From Sulfitobacter sp043557345 (lineage in GTDB: Bacteria > Pseudomonadota > Alphaproteobacteria > Rhodobacterales > Rhodobacteraceae): a DNA stretch of 64,000 nt. A program made the position numbers and the translations under genes. The stretch is from assembly GCF_043557345.1 (NCBI RefSeq), contig NZ_JBIFFV010000011.1, positions 1 to 64,000 on the forward strand, given 5' to 3'. Shown here in pieces: positions 8,659 to 16,157 of the stretch. Numbering within the stretch: the first letter of the stretch is position 1; every line of letters starts with the position of its first letter. The notes beneath the pieces were generated by a model, which worked only from the letters and a program-made list of their open reading frames with translations, was not told the DNA's origin and ran no database searches.

Positions 8659-9008
8659 CCATGATCGAACGCCACCAGACCAATCAGCGCATGAGTAGAA
8701 TCGTCAAGCACAATGGGGTCGTCTATCTCTGCGGACAGGTCGGCGATGGTGCCACCGTTGCCGAGCAGACCGAAGATTGCCTTGGCCGCGTCGATAGGTT
8801 GCTCCGCGAAGCAGGTTCTTCGCGTGATCATATATTGCAGGCGATCGTCTGGCTGGCGGACATGGCTGACTTCGACGAAATGAACGCCGTTTGGGATGCT
8901 TGGGTGCCACGAGGATCTGCCCCGGCGCGCGCATGCGGCGAAGCCAAGCTGGCCGATGCAGACCTTAGGGTCGAGATAATCGTCACCGCCGCGGCGATTG
9001 AGTCATGA
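8655..9008 (+). CDS. RidA-family enamine/imine deaminase (first copy)
   Basis: The product is a 117-residue YjgF/YER057c/UK114 protein, recognisable from V-Y-L-C-G-Q-V-G-D, the Q-T-E-D-C-L-G-R-V-D central helix and the C-terminal A-R-A-C-G-E-A-K-L-A-D-A-D-L-R-V-E pattern. RidA proteins hydrolyse reactive enamine/imine intermediates to keto acids and ammonia. As the last gene of the operon it probably clears imines released by the flavin oxidase. It overlaps the upstream permease (ATGA-type junction). It is clearly different in sequence from the second RidA at 10680. Confidence 0.88.
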   Translation: MTMIERHQTNQRMSRIVKHNGVVYLCGQVGDGATVAEQTEDCLGRVDRLLREAGSSRDHILQAIVWLADMADFDEMNAVWDAWVPRGSAPARACGEAKLADADLRVEIIVTAAAIES

Positions 9009-9341
9009 CAAGTTTGCATTGTGACATACGCCACGTGCTGCACTAAGAGCCTATATCTAAGCAAACTGATACTTGACTAATTGCCAAAGAGCGAACTTGC
9101 GGTCGCAGCGAACTACCACTTTCCGCCCTTTCTCTCGGAAGTGGAAGGCAGTCGTTCACGGCCGGAAGCTGTCATTAACAGGGCTGTTTCGTGCCGCAGT
9201 GCAGCACGAAACAGCCTGCATCCATGCAAAGAACTTCTTTCAGCGAATAGAAGCGGACTGATTTGTGAAAACCGTAGCGTTGGCAGCCGACTTTTTCTTG
9301 GCCATCATGACATGGTTCTGAATTCAGCGGATGATCTTGAA
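9009..9341. other. Intergenic region with a perfect 12-bp hairpin
   Basis: This stretch separates the two catabolic clusters. At 9183-9215 there is a perfect inverted repeat GCTGTTTCGTGC / GCACGAAACAGC with a 9-nt loop and no T-run. An ORF frame continuous with the next gene runs through the region, but its translation has no recognisable family character, so I treat it as non-coding. The hairpin could be a terminator-like structure or the scar of an element. Confidence 0.45.
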
Positions 9342-10640
9342 ATGCCGGACAAATGTGTTGTCATCGTAGGTGCAGGTGTCGCCGGCCTAAGCGCCGCGCG
9401 GGATCTTTCCAAACGCGGCTATCGCGTTTGTGTCCTTGAGGAAACAGACCATGTTGGTGGGCGTGTCGGGACACAGCAGGTGGGCGATCTGGCGTTCAAC
9501 AGGGGCGCACGCCTTTTGTATTCATGTAGCAAACCGTTTTCTGCCTTGCTCGAAGAGTTGGGGCTTGCGGATAATCTGTCCCACGCGCGGCAATTGACCG
9601 CCAAGACCATCGGACGGGATGCATGCTGGGACGTCCATCTTATGCCCGGGCCAGCAAGCCTGTTTACACCCGGCCTCACATTCAAGGAACGATACCGGCT
9701 GGTGAGGCATGCCGTTCAGCTCTGGAAACTGCGCCGCCGAGCGGATCCTGACGATGCTACCAGCGTGCGCGAGGCGGACGATATTGCGCTGTCAGATTAT
9801 ATTCTTCAAACCCTCGGAGAAAATGCGCTGTCGCGACTGGTGGACCCGATATTCATCGGTGCGCGAAACTGGCTGCCGGACGACGTATCGGCCGCATTTT
9901 ACCTCAGCACGATTCCGAATCTTTTTGGAACATCTGTGATGTCGTTGAAGCCTGATATGCAGGCCCTGCCGGATGCCATTGCCTCCGGCCTTGATATACA
10001 GACAAACGCGAGGGTCACGCGTATCACTCCCGGAAACCCCTGCGAGATCCAGATTCAAAGAGGGGGCGAAACCGAAACCCTTACCGCAGCCTATGTCATC
10101 TGTGCGCTGCCAGGCGATCTGGTTCCCGCGGTCATGCCGTCCCTTGCAGATGAGGACAGCCGGTTTTTCTCTCAGGTCCGGTATAGCTCTTACGGGGCGG
10201 TCCACTACCTTTTGGACTGCAAAAAGGAAGAATCCATGCAGTTCTATTCAAGGGACGCGGCACGGGGCGTCTCCCTGTTTCAGGCATCCCCCGCAGGCGA
10301 AAAGACCCAACTGTATGCGCAGCTTTCGCCCGACGCCGTTGCCCGCGCCCGCAACGAGGGGCGGACAGGTCAGTTGGATCAGATGATTGCAGAGCGCATG
10401 GCCGCGATCTGCCCGGAACTGGAAACGCATTGCATTGAACGTCACAACCAATGGATTGAACGGATGCTGCCGATGTTCCAACCGGGGTATTGCACCGCTC
10501 TGCGTGCCTTCCGGGAGCGCCGCAACAGCGCGCCACAGCGCGTCTATTTCTGTGGCGACTACCTCTATCAGGCCCTGCTTAACGGGGCCGTCGCCAGCGG
10601 ACATGCCGCCTCAGGCAATCTTGTGCGCGACTGGACTTGA
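9342..10640 (+). CDS. FAD-dependent amine-oxidase-like flavoprotein
   Basis: About 432 residues counted from M-P-D-K-C-V-V-I-V-G-A-G-V-A-G-L-S. The N-terminus is a Rossmann FAD-binding motif and continues with E-E-T-D-H-V-G-G-R, the G-G-R motif of the amine oxidase/protoporphyrinogen oxidase/desaturase superfamily. The C-terminus has the matching F-C-G-D-Y-L...A-L-L-N-G-A-V-A-S-G flavin motif. The frame is open back to 9081, but homology-like sequence begins only here. An alternative ATG at 9312 would add ten residues, and neither start has a strong ribosome binding site. A RidA gene follows 39 bp downstream, which suits an imine-producing oxidase. The substrate is unknown. Confidence 0.75.
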   Translation: MPDKCVVIVGAGVAGLSAARDLSKRGYRVCVLEETDHVGGRVGTQQVGDLAFNRGARLLYSCSKPFSALLEELGLADNLSHARQLTAKTIGRDACWDVHLMPGPASLFTPGLTFKERYRLVRHAVQLWKLRRRADPDDATSVREADDIALSDYILQTLGENALSRLVDPIFIGARNWLPDDVSAAFYLSTIPNLFGTSVMSLKPDMQALPDAIASGLDIQTNARVTRITPGNPCEIQIQRGGETETLTAAYVICALPGDLVPAVMPSLADEDSRFFSQVRYSSYGAVHYLLDCKKEESMQFYSRDAARGVSLFQASPAGEKTQLYAQLSPDAVARARNEGRTGQLDQMIAERMAAICPELETHCIERHNQWIERMLPMFQPGYCTALRAFRERRNSAPQRVYFCGDYLYQALLNGAVASGHAASGNLVRDWT

Positions 10641-10679
10641 CAGGCCGCCACACCCTTAGCCCCGAAAGGACAAGACCCT

Positions 10680-11063
10680 ATGGAAAACCGTATCTTCTCA
10701 GGAGCGCCCGCAGAAGGCTTTGCCGGGTTTGCCCGCGCAGTAATTGACGTGGACCGCATCTATGTTTCCGGCACCTTGGGTGAAGATCCCGATACTGGTG
10801 ATCTGCCTGATGATGTGGCGGAGCAGGCACGCAATGCCCTCAGTGCGATTGACGACACGCTGGTACAGGCGGGTGCCAGTATTCGAAATGTGGTCCAGGC
10901 CCGCGTTTATCTGACCGATGGCGCCGATCTGGGCGCGGTGGCATCCGTTCTGGGAGAAGTGTTTCGTGACATCCGGCCCACGAACACGCTGATTGTCTGC
11001 CAGATCCCGCGTCCCGGTGCAAAGGTGGAAATCGAAGTGACCGCATCTATAGCCAAAGGCTGA
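10680..11063 (+). CDS. RidA-family enamine/imine deaminase (second copy)
   Basis: The 127-residue protein has the family landmarks: I-Y-V-S-G-T-L-G, a central helix with E-Q-A-R-N-A-L-S-A-I, V-V-Q-A-R-V-Y-L-T-D and a C-terminal I-P-R-P-G-A-K-V-E-I-E-V. The arginine before V-Y-L-T is the usual carboxylate-binding residue. It sits 39 bp behind the flavin oxidase and before the AraC regulator, so it probably processes the oxidase product. An AAAGGA box lies upstream of the ATG. This is the second RidA in 2 kb, each next to its own flavin oxidase. Confidence 0.87.
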   Translation: MENRIFSGAPAEGFAGFARAVIDVDRIYVSGTLGEDPDTGDLPDDVAEQARNALSAIDDTLVQAGASIRNVVQARVYLTDGADLGAVASVLGEVFRDIRPTNTLIVCQIPRPGAKVEIEVTASIAKG

Positions 11064-11085
11064 CAGCGGGCTTAATACTTATGGG

Positions 11086-12177
11086 ATGATCCCACCGAGT
11101 GAATACCCTTCCGTTCCAGATACCAAGCCTTCGGGCTTGTTTCGGGATATCCTCGGCGATGGCAGTAACTCACTGCTTCAGGTGTTCAGGACCGTTGAAC
11201 AGGAGGGCAGTGGTTGGCCAACGCTGACCAACCGTTTGATGGACAGCCATTGCACAAACGTAGGCATTGAGGATCAAGATAGCAGGTTTCGCTGGCATTT
11301 CATGCGATTGGGGTGGGAGCTTTTATTCGTGACGACACGCGCAAATGTGCGTGAACCCCGCATCGAGACGGTCAAAGGCGAAGGTTTCGTTGAATTTCAC
11401 TATATGCTTGAAGGGCCGGTCGCAGTTGGTATGACTGGGCAGCAAGATCCGGAAAGCAGTTTCCAAAGTGGTGATCTGTTTTGCTGTCGTCAGACCGAAG
11501 ACGTTGACTATACCGTCTGGAGCGGACCCGGCGAACACCTCAAGATGTCGCTTTATGTCACACCGGCTTTCCTGACTGAATATACAGACTTCCCGTTCAG
11601 CCGCGCGGCGGGTCAGGCGCTGACGTCGCCGCCTGCCGGAATTTCCACGATGATCGAGACAACGCTTTCTGCGGACAGTCTCATGACCTTGCGGCGCATG
11701 ATCAACTTCCAGGTAACGAACCGGCGCGATATGGTGACGCTGACCGGGCTTGTCCTGCAACTGGTCGGAGAATCCGTGGACTGCATAGATGCGGCGACAG
11801 AAAAGGAAAATCCGGTGCAGGATTTGTCGACCGCGGACGTTCGCATGATGGCCGAACTCCGGTCCCGGCTGCACGAGGACCTTGGTGAACATCTGACGCT
11901 GACCAGGTTGGCCAAGGAATTCGGCACCAACACGACCAAGCTGAAAAGCGGTTTTCGGCTTGTGAACGGGACGACCATTCACAAATACCGGACCGACATC
12001 CGCATGGAACACGCGCTCGCGCTGTTGCAACGGCGCGACGAACCAGTTGGGGCAATCGGACGTGCCGTGGGCTATGAACGTCAGGCCAGCTTTTCGTCGG
12101 CGTTCAAATCCTACTTCGGCGTCCCGCCAAAATCTGCACATCAAATACTCCGAAGAGACGGTGGGTTTCCGAAATGA
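11086..12177 (+). CDS. AraC-family regulator (PchR-like DNA-binding domain)
   Basis: The 363-residue protein has an N-terminal cupin-like sensing region (about 1-230) and a C-terminal AraC domain with two HTH motifs. The first (L-T-R-L-A-K-E-F-G-T-N-T-T-K-L-K-S-G-F) is close to the PchR/siderophore-regulator type; the second is I-G-R-A-V-G-Y-E-R-Q-A-S-F-S-S-A-F-K. It lies between the oxidase/RidA pair and the aldehyde dehydrogenase, all on the same strand, so it probably controls the cluster. The start is uncertain because no good ribosome binding site precedes the chosen ATG, and an out-of-frame ATG lies five bases upstream. Confidence 0.85.
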   Translation: MIPPSEYPSVPDTKPSGLFRDILGDGSNSLLQVFRTVEQEGSGWPTLTNRLMDSHCTNVGIEDQDSRFRWHFMRLGWELLFVTTRANVREPRIETVKGEGFVEFHYMLEGPVAVGMTGQQDPESSFQSGDLFCCRQTEDVDYTVWSGPGEHLKMSLYVTPAFLTEYTDFPFSRAAGQALTSPPAGISTMIETTLSADSLMTLRRMINFQVTNRRDMVTLTGLVLQLVGESVDCIDAATEKENPVQDLSTADVRMMAELRSRLHEDLGEHLTLTRLAKEFGTNTTKLKSGFRLVNGTTIHKYRTDIRMEHALALLQRRDEPVGAIGRAVGYERQASFSSAFKSYFGVPPKSAHQILRRDGGFPK

Positions 12178-12305
12178 AAAGACAAACGTCCTAATGCAAT
12201 AGTCAACGCCTTCGCCAGCTGGGGCGGAGATCTGCTATGTTGTGCGTAATCGTCGGCCAGAGATTATCGGCCGTGTTCACGTTCAATGACAATGAGGTGC
12301 CCGAC

Positions 12306-13703
12306 ATGCGCAAGAAAATAGAAGTTACCAATCCCCGCACTGGCGAGGTCGACTACTACGTTCAGCCGCAAAGCCGGGAGGAGCTGGAAACTATTGCAGC
12401 CAAAATGCGCAAAGCCCAAGAGAACTGGGTACAGCTTTCTCTGGCCGCGCGGTGCGATGCAATGCTTGCGCTTTGTGACGCCGTTGAAAAGCACCGCGAT
12501 GAGATCATTGGCAAACTGACGGACGACACCGGACGCTATGATATGTCGGTTGCCGAGTTGGAAGGGTTGAAGGGCATCACGCAGATGCGCTGTGCGACGG
12601 CGGCGGATGCAATGGCGCAAATCACCGGGCAATCCGGGTCCGATGCCAGCCTGAGGTTCCAGCAGCAATATGTGCCGCATGTGCTGGTGGGGATCATCTC
12701 ACCGTGGAATTATCCGCTGATCCTGTGCATGATTGACGCCATTACCGCGTTGCTTGCCGGTTCTGCCGTGATGATCAAGCCAAGCGAGGTCACGCCGCGT
12801 TTCATCCCCACCTTCCGTACCGCCATAGCCGAAGTGGACGCCCTGCGCGATGTGCTTGTTCTTGTGGAAGGTGGTGTCGAGGTCGGGGGTGACGTGATTG
12901 ATCTGACCGACACACTGGTCTTTACCGGCAGTGTGCCCACTGGCCAGATTGTGCAAAAGCGTGCCGCGGATCAGTTCAAAACTGCCTTCCTTGAGTTGGG
13001 GGGCAACGATGCGGCAATCGTTCTTGGGAACGCCGATGTGGACAACGCCGCCGAGATCATCGTGCGCGGTGCGGTAGAAAACAGCGGACAACTGTGTTGT
13101 GCGATTGAACGGGTTTACGTTGATGCTGACCTTGCAGACCGACTGACCGAGGCCGTCGTGGAAGAAATGCAAAAGCAGAAAATGAACACCGATGCGGCGG
13201 ATTCCGGTCCGCTTGGCCCGGTCATTTTTCACAAACAGGCCGCAATCCTTCAGGATCAATTGGATGATGCGGTTGCCAAGGGGGCCAAAATCCTGACCGG
13301 CGGCAAGATCATCAATTCCAATGGCGGATTGTGGTGCGAACCGACTGTTTTGATCGACGTCGATCACACGATGAAAATCATGCAGGACGAAACCTTTGGT
13401 CCGATTGTGCCAATCATGCGGTTCAATGACACGTCCGAGGCCGTGCGCCTTGCCAATGAGACCATTTATGGCCTCAGCGCCACCGTGATCGGTGACGAAG
13501 ACGAGGCCATTCGCGTGGGCGAACAGCTTAACGCCGGAGGCATCTGGATCAACGATTTCGACACCATGGGCGGTGTTTCGCAGGCCGAGAAAACAGCATT
13601 CGGCGCATCGGGGCTTGGTGGCAGCCGTTATGGTCCCGGCGGGTTCATGCGGTTCATGCGCAAGAAGGCGCTTGTCATTCGCTCACAAAAGACCGCTGCC
13701 TGA
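12306..13703 (+). CDS. NAD(P)-dependent aldehyde dehydrogenase
   Basis: About 465 residues. It has I-S-P-W-N-Y-P-L, the F-T-G-S-V cofactor motif, the general-base motif L-E-L-G-G-N-D-A, the catalytic cysteine region S-G-Q-L-C-C-A-I-E-R and the late D-E-T-F-G-P-I-V-P-I. The family oxidises aldehydes to acids, or to CoA esters in some members. The frame is open to 12237, but the ATG at 12306 (M-R-K-K-I-E-V) has a GAGG box about 9 bases upstream and gives the normal N-terminus. UbiD follows 18 bp downstream, so the acid product may be the decarboxylase substrate; that is inference from gene order. Confidence 0.9.
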   Translation: MRKKIEVTNPRTGEVDYYVQPQSREELETIAAKMRKAQENWVQLSLAARCDAMLALCDAVEKHRDEIIGKLTDDTGRYDMSVAELEGLKGITQMRCATAADAMAQITGQSGSDASLRFQQQYVPHVLVGIISPWNYPLILCMIDAITALLAGSAVMIKPSEVTPRFIPTFRTAIAEVDALRDVLVLVEGGVEVGGDVIDLTDTLVFTGSVPTGQIVQKRAADQFKTAFLELGGNDAAIVLGNADVDNAAEIIVRGAVENSGQLCCAIERVYVDADLADRLTEAVVEEMQKQKMNTDAADSGPLGPVIFHKQAAILQDQLDDAVAKGAKILTGGKIINSNGGLWCEPTVLIDVDHTMKIMQDETFGPIVPIMRFNDTSEAVRLANETIYGLSATVIGDEDEAIRVGEQLNAGGIWINDFDTMGGVSQAEKTAFGASGLGGSRYGPGGFMRFMRKKALVIRSQKTAA

Positions 13704-13721
13704 ACCGGGGGGAGGATCGAT

Positions 13722-15056
13722 ATGCAACATCTACTCAAGAACCTTGAAGAACACGGTGATCTGAAGCACGTGGAACGGCAGGTTAATCCCGAATTCGAAC
13801 TGGCCGCCGTAACCAAGGCACTTCAGGATAGCAGCAACGAAGTGGTGATGTTCCATGATGTTGCCGGCTCTGACATCCCTGTCGTGTCGAACATCTATGG
13901 CAGCCATGAAAGGTTGCTGCGGATGGTCGGTGCGGCGCCGGGCCAATCCTTCTGCGCAAGGTGGATCGAACTGACCGAAGCCTGCCTGGGTGCCAAGGAC
14001 GAGACAGTCTATGTGCCAGCCAAGGCGGATGTCGATGGCGAATTCATCACTTGCAAGCTGAGCGATCTGCCTGCGCTGACGTGGCACGGCAGGGACGGTG
14101 GCGCTTATTTTACCTCGGCCGTTTATCTGGCAAACGATCCGGACACCGGCGTCCCGAATCTGTCATTTCACCGCTCCCAGCAGATCAGCGATGACGAACT
14201 GCGGGTGCGTCTGGGCGGGCCGCATGACCTGACCCAGTACCAGAAGCGGGCCGAGGCAAAGGGCGAGCCATTGGAGGCCGCGCTGCTGCTATCCTGCCCG
14301 CCGGAGCTGTTTCTGGGTGCCTGTGCCTCGCTGCCCATCGACGCCAGCGAATTGGCAATGGCCGCACAGATCCGGGGCGAAAAAATCGCCATGCGCAAGT
14401 GCAAAACAATCGGCCTTGAGGTGCCTGCAAGCGTGGACATCGTCGTCGAGGGCCGGTTCTTGCCCAACGAACGCCGTCCCGAAGGCCCGTTCGGCGAATT
14501 CATGGGGTTCTATGTTGAAGTTGGTGATAACCACGTCTTTGAAGTCACCCATGTTGAGCGCCGCCGTGATGCCGTGCTGCACGGACTGCTTTGCGGATCG
14601 AACGAAGATCTGCGCCCGCTGGAAGCGGTGATTGCGGCCAAGGTCTATGGCCATGTGTCTCGCATGGTGCCGGGGGTGCTGGACGTCAGCTGCAAGCCGA
14701 ATGTGATGATCTCGATCATCAAGATCGACAAGCAGTATGAAGGTCACGGCAAACACGCGATCCTTGCAGCACTTGGCTCGCATCTGGATTACAACAAAGT
14801 CGTGATCGCGGTGGATTCCGATGTCGACATCTATAATCTGGATGATGTGATGTGGGCCTATATGACACGCGGACGCGCCGACACTCGCGCACAGGTTCTG
14901 CATGACTTCCCCGGCTTTTACCGTGACGAGAAGAAAGACCACTGGGGCCGCCTGACTATCGATGCGACAATGCCTTGGGGCCGCGAAGCGGAATTTGCCC
15001 GCAAATCCGTACCGGGGGTGGCCGATATCGATCTCACGCAATATCTGAAACCATGA
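13722..15056 (+). CDS. UbiD-family prenyl-FMN-dependent decarboxylase
   Basis: The 444-residue protein has the UbiD layout: a central E-G-P-F-G-E-F-M-G-F-Y segment with conserved glutamates, R-R-R-D-A-V-L-H-G-L, and a late I-A-V-D-S-D-V-D-I-Y-N-L-D-D-V-M-W-A motif. UbiD enzymes (de)carboxylate aromatic or alpha,beta-unsaturated acids using prenylated FMN. A UbiX gene overlaps its 3' end (ATGA), supplying the cofactor. It is shorter than E. coli UbiD (about 497 aa) but normal for catabolic relatives such as phenolic-acid decarboxylases. Ubiquinone synthesis is unlikely for a plasmid copy beside an aldehyde dehydrogenase; a catabolic role is inferred. Confidence 0.9.
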   Translation: MQHLLKNLEEHGDLKHVERQVNPEFELAAVTKALQDSSNEVVMFHDVAGSDIPVVSNIYGSHERLLRMVGAAPGQSFCARWIELTEACLGAKDETVYVPAKADVDGEFITCKLSDLPALTWHGRDGGAYFTSAVYLANDPDTGVPNLSFHRSQQISDDELRVRLGGPHDLTQYQKRAEAKGEPLEAALLLSCPPELFLGACASLPIDASELAMAAQIRGEKIAMRKCKTIGLEVPASVDIVVEGRFLPNERRPEGPFGEFMGFYVEVGDNHVFEVTHVERRRDAVLHGLLCGSNEDLRPLEAVIAAKVYGHVSRMVPGVLDVSCKPNVMISIIKIDKQYEGHGKHAILAALGSHLDYNKVVIAVDSDVDIYNLDDVMWAYMTRGRADTRAQVLHDFPGFYRDEKKDHWGRLTIDATMPWGREAEFARKSVPGVADIDLTQYLKP

Positions 15057-15637
15057 GCGGAAAACGTATTATTGTCGGATTTTCCGGGGCCAGTGGCGCG
15101 ATCTATGGCATCCGTGCGCTGGAGATGCTGCGCGCGGCGGGGGTGGAAACCCATGTGGTTGCCAGCCGTTCAGCGGAACTGACTCTGCGTGATGAACTGG
15201 ACATCGGGATCCGCGATTTGGAACCGCTGTGCGATCAGTTGCACGCCATCGGCAATGTCGGCGCCACCATCGCCAGCGGCTCGTTTCCGGCAGACGGTAT
15301 GATGATCACGCCTTGTTCGGTGCGGACGCTGTCGGAAATCGTGACCGGCGTCACGTCGACCTTGCTGACCCGTGCGGCGGATGTCACGCTCAAGGAACGT
15401 CGCCCGTTGCTGTTGATGGTGCGCGAAACGCCGCTGCATCTGGGACATCTGCGCAGCATGACGGCGGCCGCCGAGATGGGCGCGATTATCGCGCCGCCAG
15501 TGCCCGCGTTCTATGCGAAGCCCGATACGTTGGACGACATGGTGTCCTTCACCGTGGGACGGACGCTGGACCAGTTCGGCATCCGCGCGCCGATCCAACG
15601 TTGGGCGGGCTTGGGCAAATCCGCACCGCCGGCATGA
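15053..15637 (+). CDS. UbiX-family flavin prenyltransferase
   Basis: The 194-residue protein has the hallmark G-F-S-G-A-S-G-A-I-Y-G-I-R near the N-terminus, T-P-C-S-V-R-T-L-S-E-I in the middle and R-E-T-P-L-H-L-G-H-L...M-G-A-I-I-A-P-P-V-P-A-F-Y at the C-terminal third. UbiX makes prenylated FMN from FMN and a dimethylallyl phosphate donor, the cofactor of UbiD. The ATG at 15053 overlaps the UbiD stop; the longer upstream frame is a shadow of ubiD. Its end overlaps the next gene by four bases, so ubiD, ubiX and the following gene form one translationally coupled unit. Confidence 0.92.
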   Translation: MSGKRIIVGFSGASGAIYGIRALEMLRAAGVETHVVASRSAELTLRDELDIGIRDLEPLCDQLHAIGNVGATIASGSFPADGMMITPCSVRTLSEIVTGVTSTLLTRAADVTLKERRPLLLMVRETPLHLGHLRSMTAAAEMGAIIAPPVPAFYAKPDTLDDMVSFTVGRTLDQFGIRAPIQRWAGLGKSAPPA

Positions 15638-16116
15638 GCTTCTTTGACGATCCGGCACTGGACAATCCGTTCTGGCAGTTCTCGCTAGACCGCTACTCCC
15701 GGCCCAGCGTGGCAACAGCTTGTCTGGACTTGCAAGACCGCACCGGCATCGATGTCAATCTATTGCTTTTTGCCCTCTGGCTTGGGCATGAGAGAGGCCG
15801 CATCACCAAAAGCCTTGTGGCGTTGGATGCTGTCGTCGATTGGCATGAAACAGTGGTGAAACCCCTGCGCCGCGCGCGGATCGCGCGACGCCCCCCGCCT
15901 GGAAATCCCGAAGACCCGGTCAGACAAGCGATCAAAGAGCTGGAGGTGCAAACCGAACAGATCGAACAGGCGATACTTTTTCGTATGGCACGGGATCTGG
16001 CGACTGAAGCGGGTGTGAACACTCACGCCGATATGATCCAAAATGCGCAACGTCTGATGCCCGTACTGGCAATGGAAGGCGATGCGCTGAACCGATTGGC
16101 TGCACTTTGCCTTTAG
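15634..16116 (+). CDS. TIGR02444 / DUF2390-like protein
   Basis: A 160-residue protein beginning M-S-F-F-D-D-P-A-L-D-N-P-F-W-Q-F-S-L, then V-A-T-A-C-L-D-L-Q-D-R-T-G-I-D-V-N-L-L-L-F-A-L-W-L-G. This is the W-x-F-S...L-Q-x-x-x-G-x-D-V-N-L-L-L pattern of the TIGR02444 family, whose biochemical role is unknown. The chosen ATG overlaps the UbiX stop as ATGA. It ends just before a strong bidirectional terminator. Its coupling to a decarboxylase operon is unusual and may be fortuitous. Confidence 0.75.
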   Translation: MSFFDDPALDNPFWQFSLDRYSRPSVATACLDLQDRTGIDVNLLLFALWLGHERGRITKSLVALDAVVDWHETVVKPLRRARIARRPPPGNPEDPVRQAIKELEVQTEQIEQAILFRMARDLATEAGVNTHADMIQNAQRLMPVLAMEGDALNRLAALCL

Positions 16117-16120
16117 ACTG

Positions 16121-16144
16121 AAAACCCCGGCAGGCCGGGGTTTT
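16121..16144. terminator. Bidirectional intrinsic terminator
   Basis: A palindrome of A4-C4-GGC / GCC-G4-T4 type with A-run on one side and T-run on the other lies between convergent genes (TIGR02444 gene on plus, binding protein on minus). It can serve both directions. Confidence 0.85.
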
Positions 16145-16157
16145 CACACTGTCGCTT

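Noticed and set aside
9081..9341. N-terminal extension of the flavin oxidase by about 87 residues
   Set aside because: The extension has no family character, crosses a perfect hairpin and precedes the canonical FAD-binding N-terminus at 9342.
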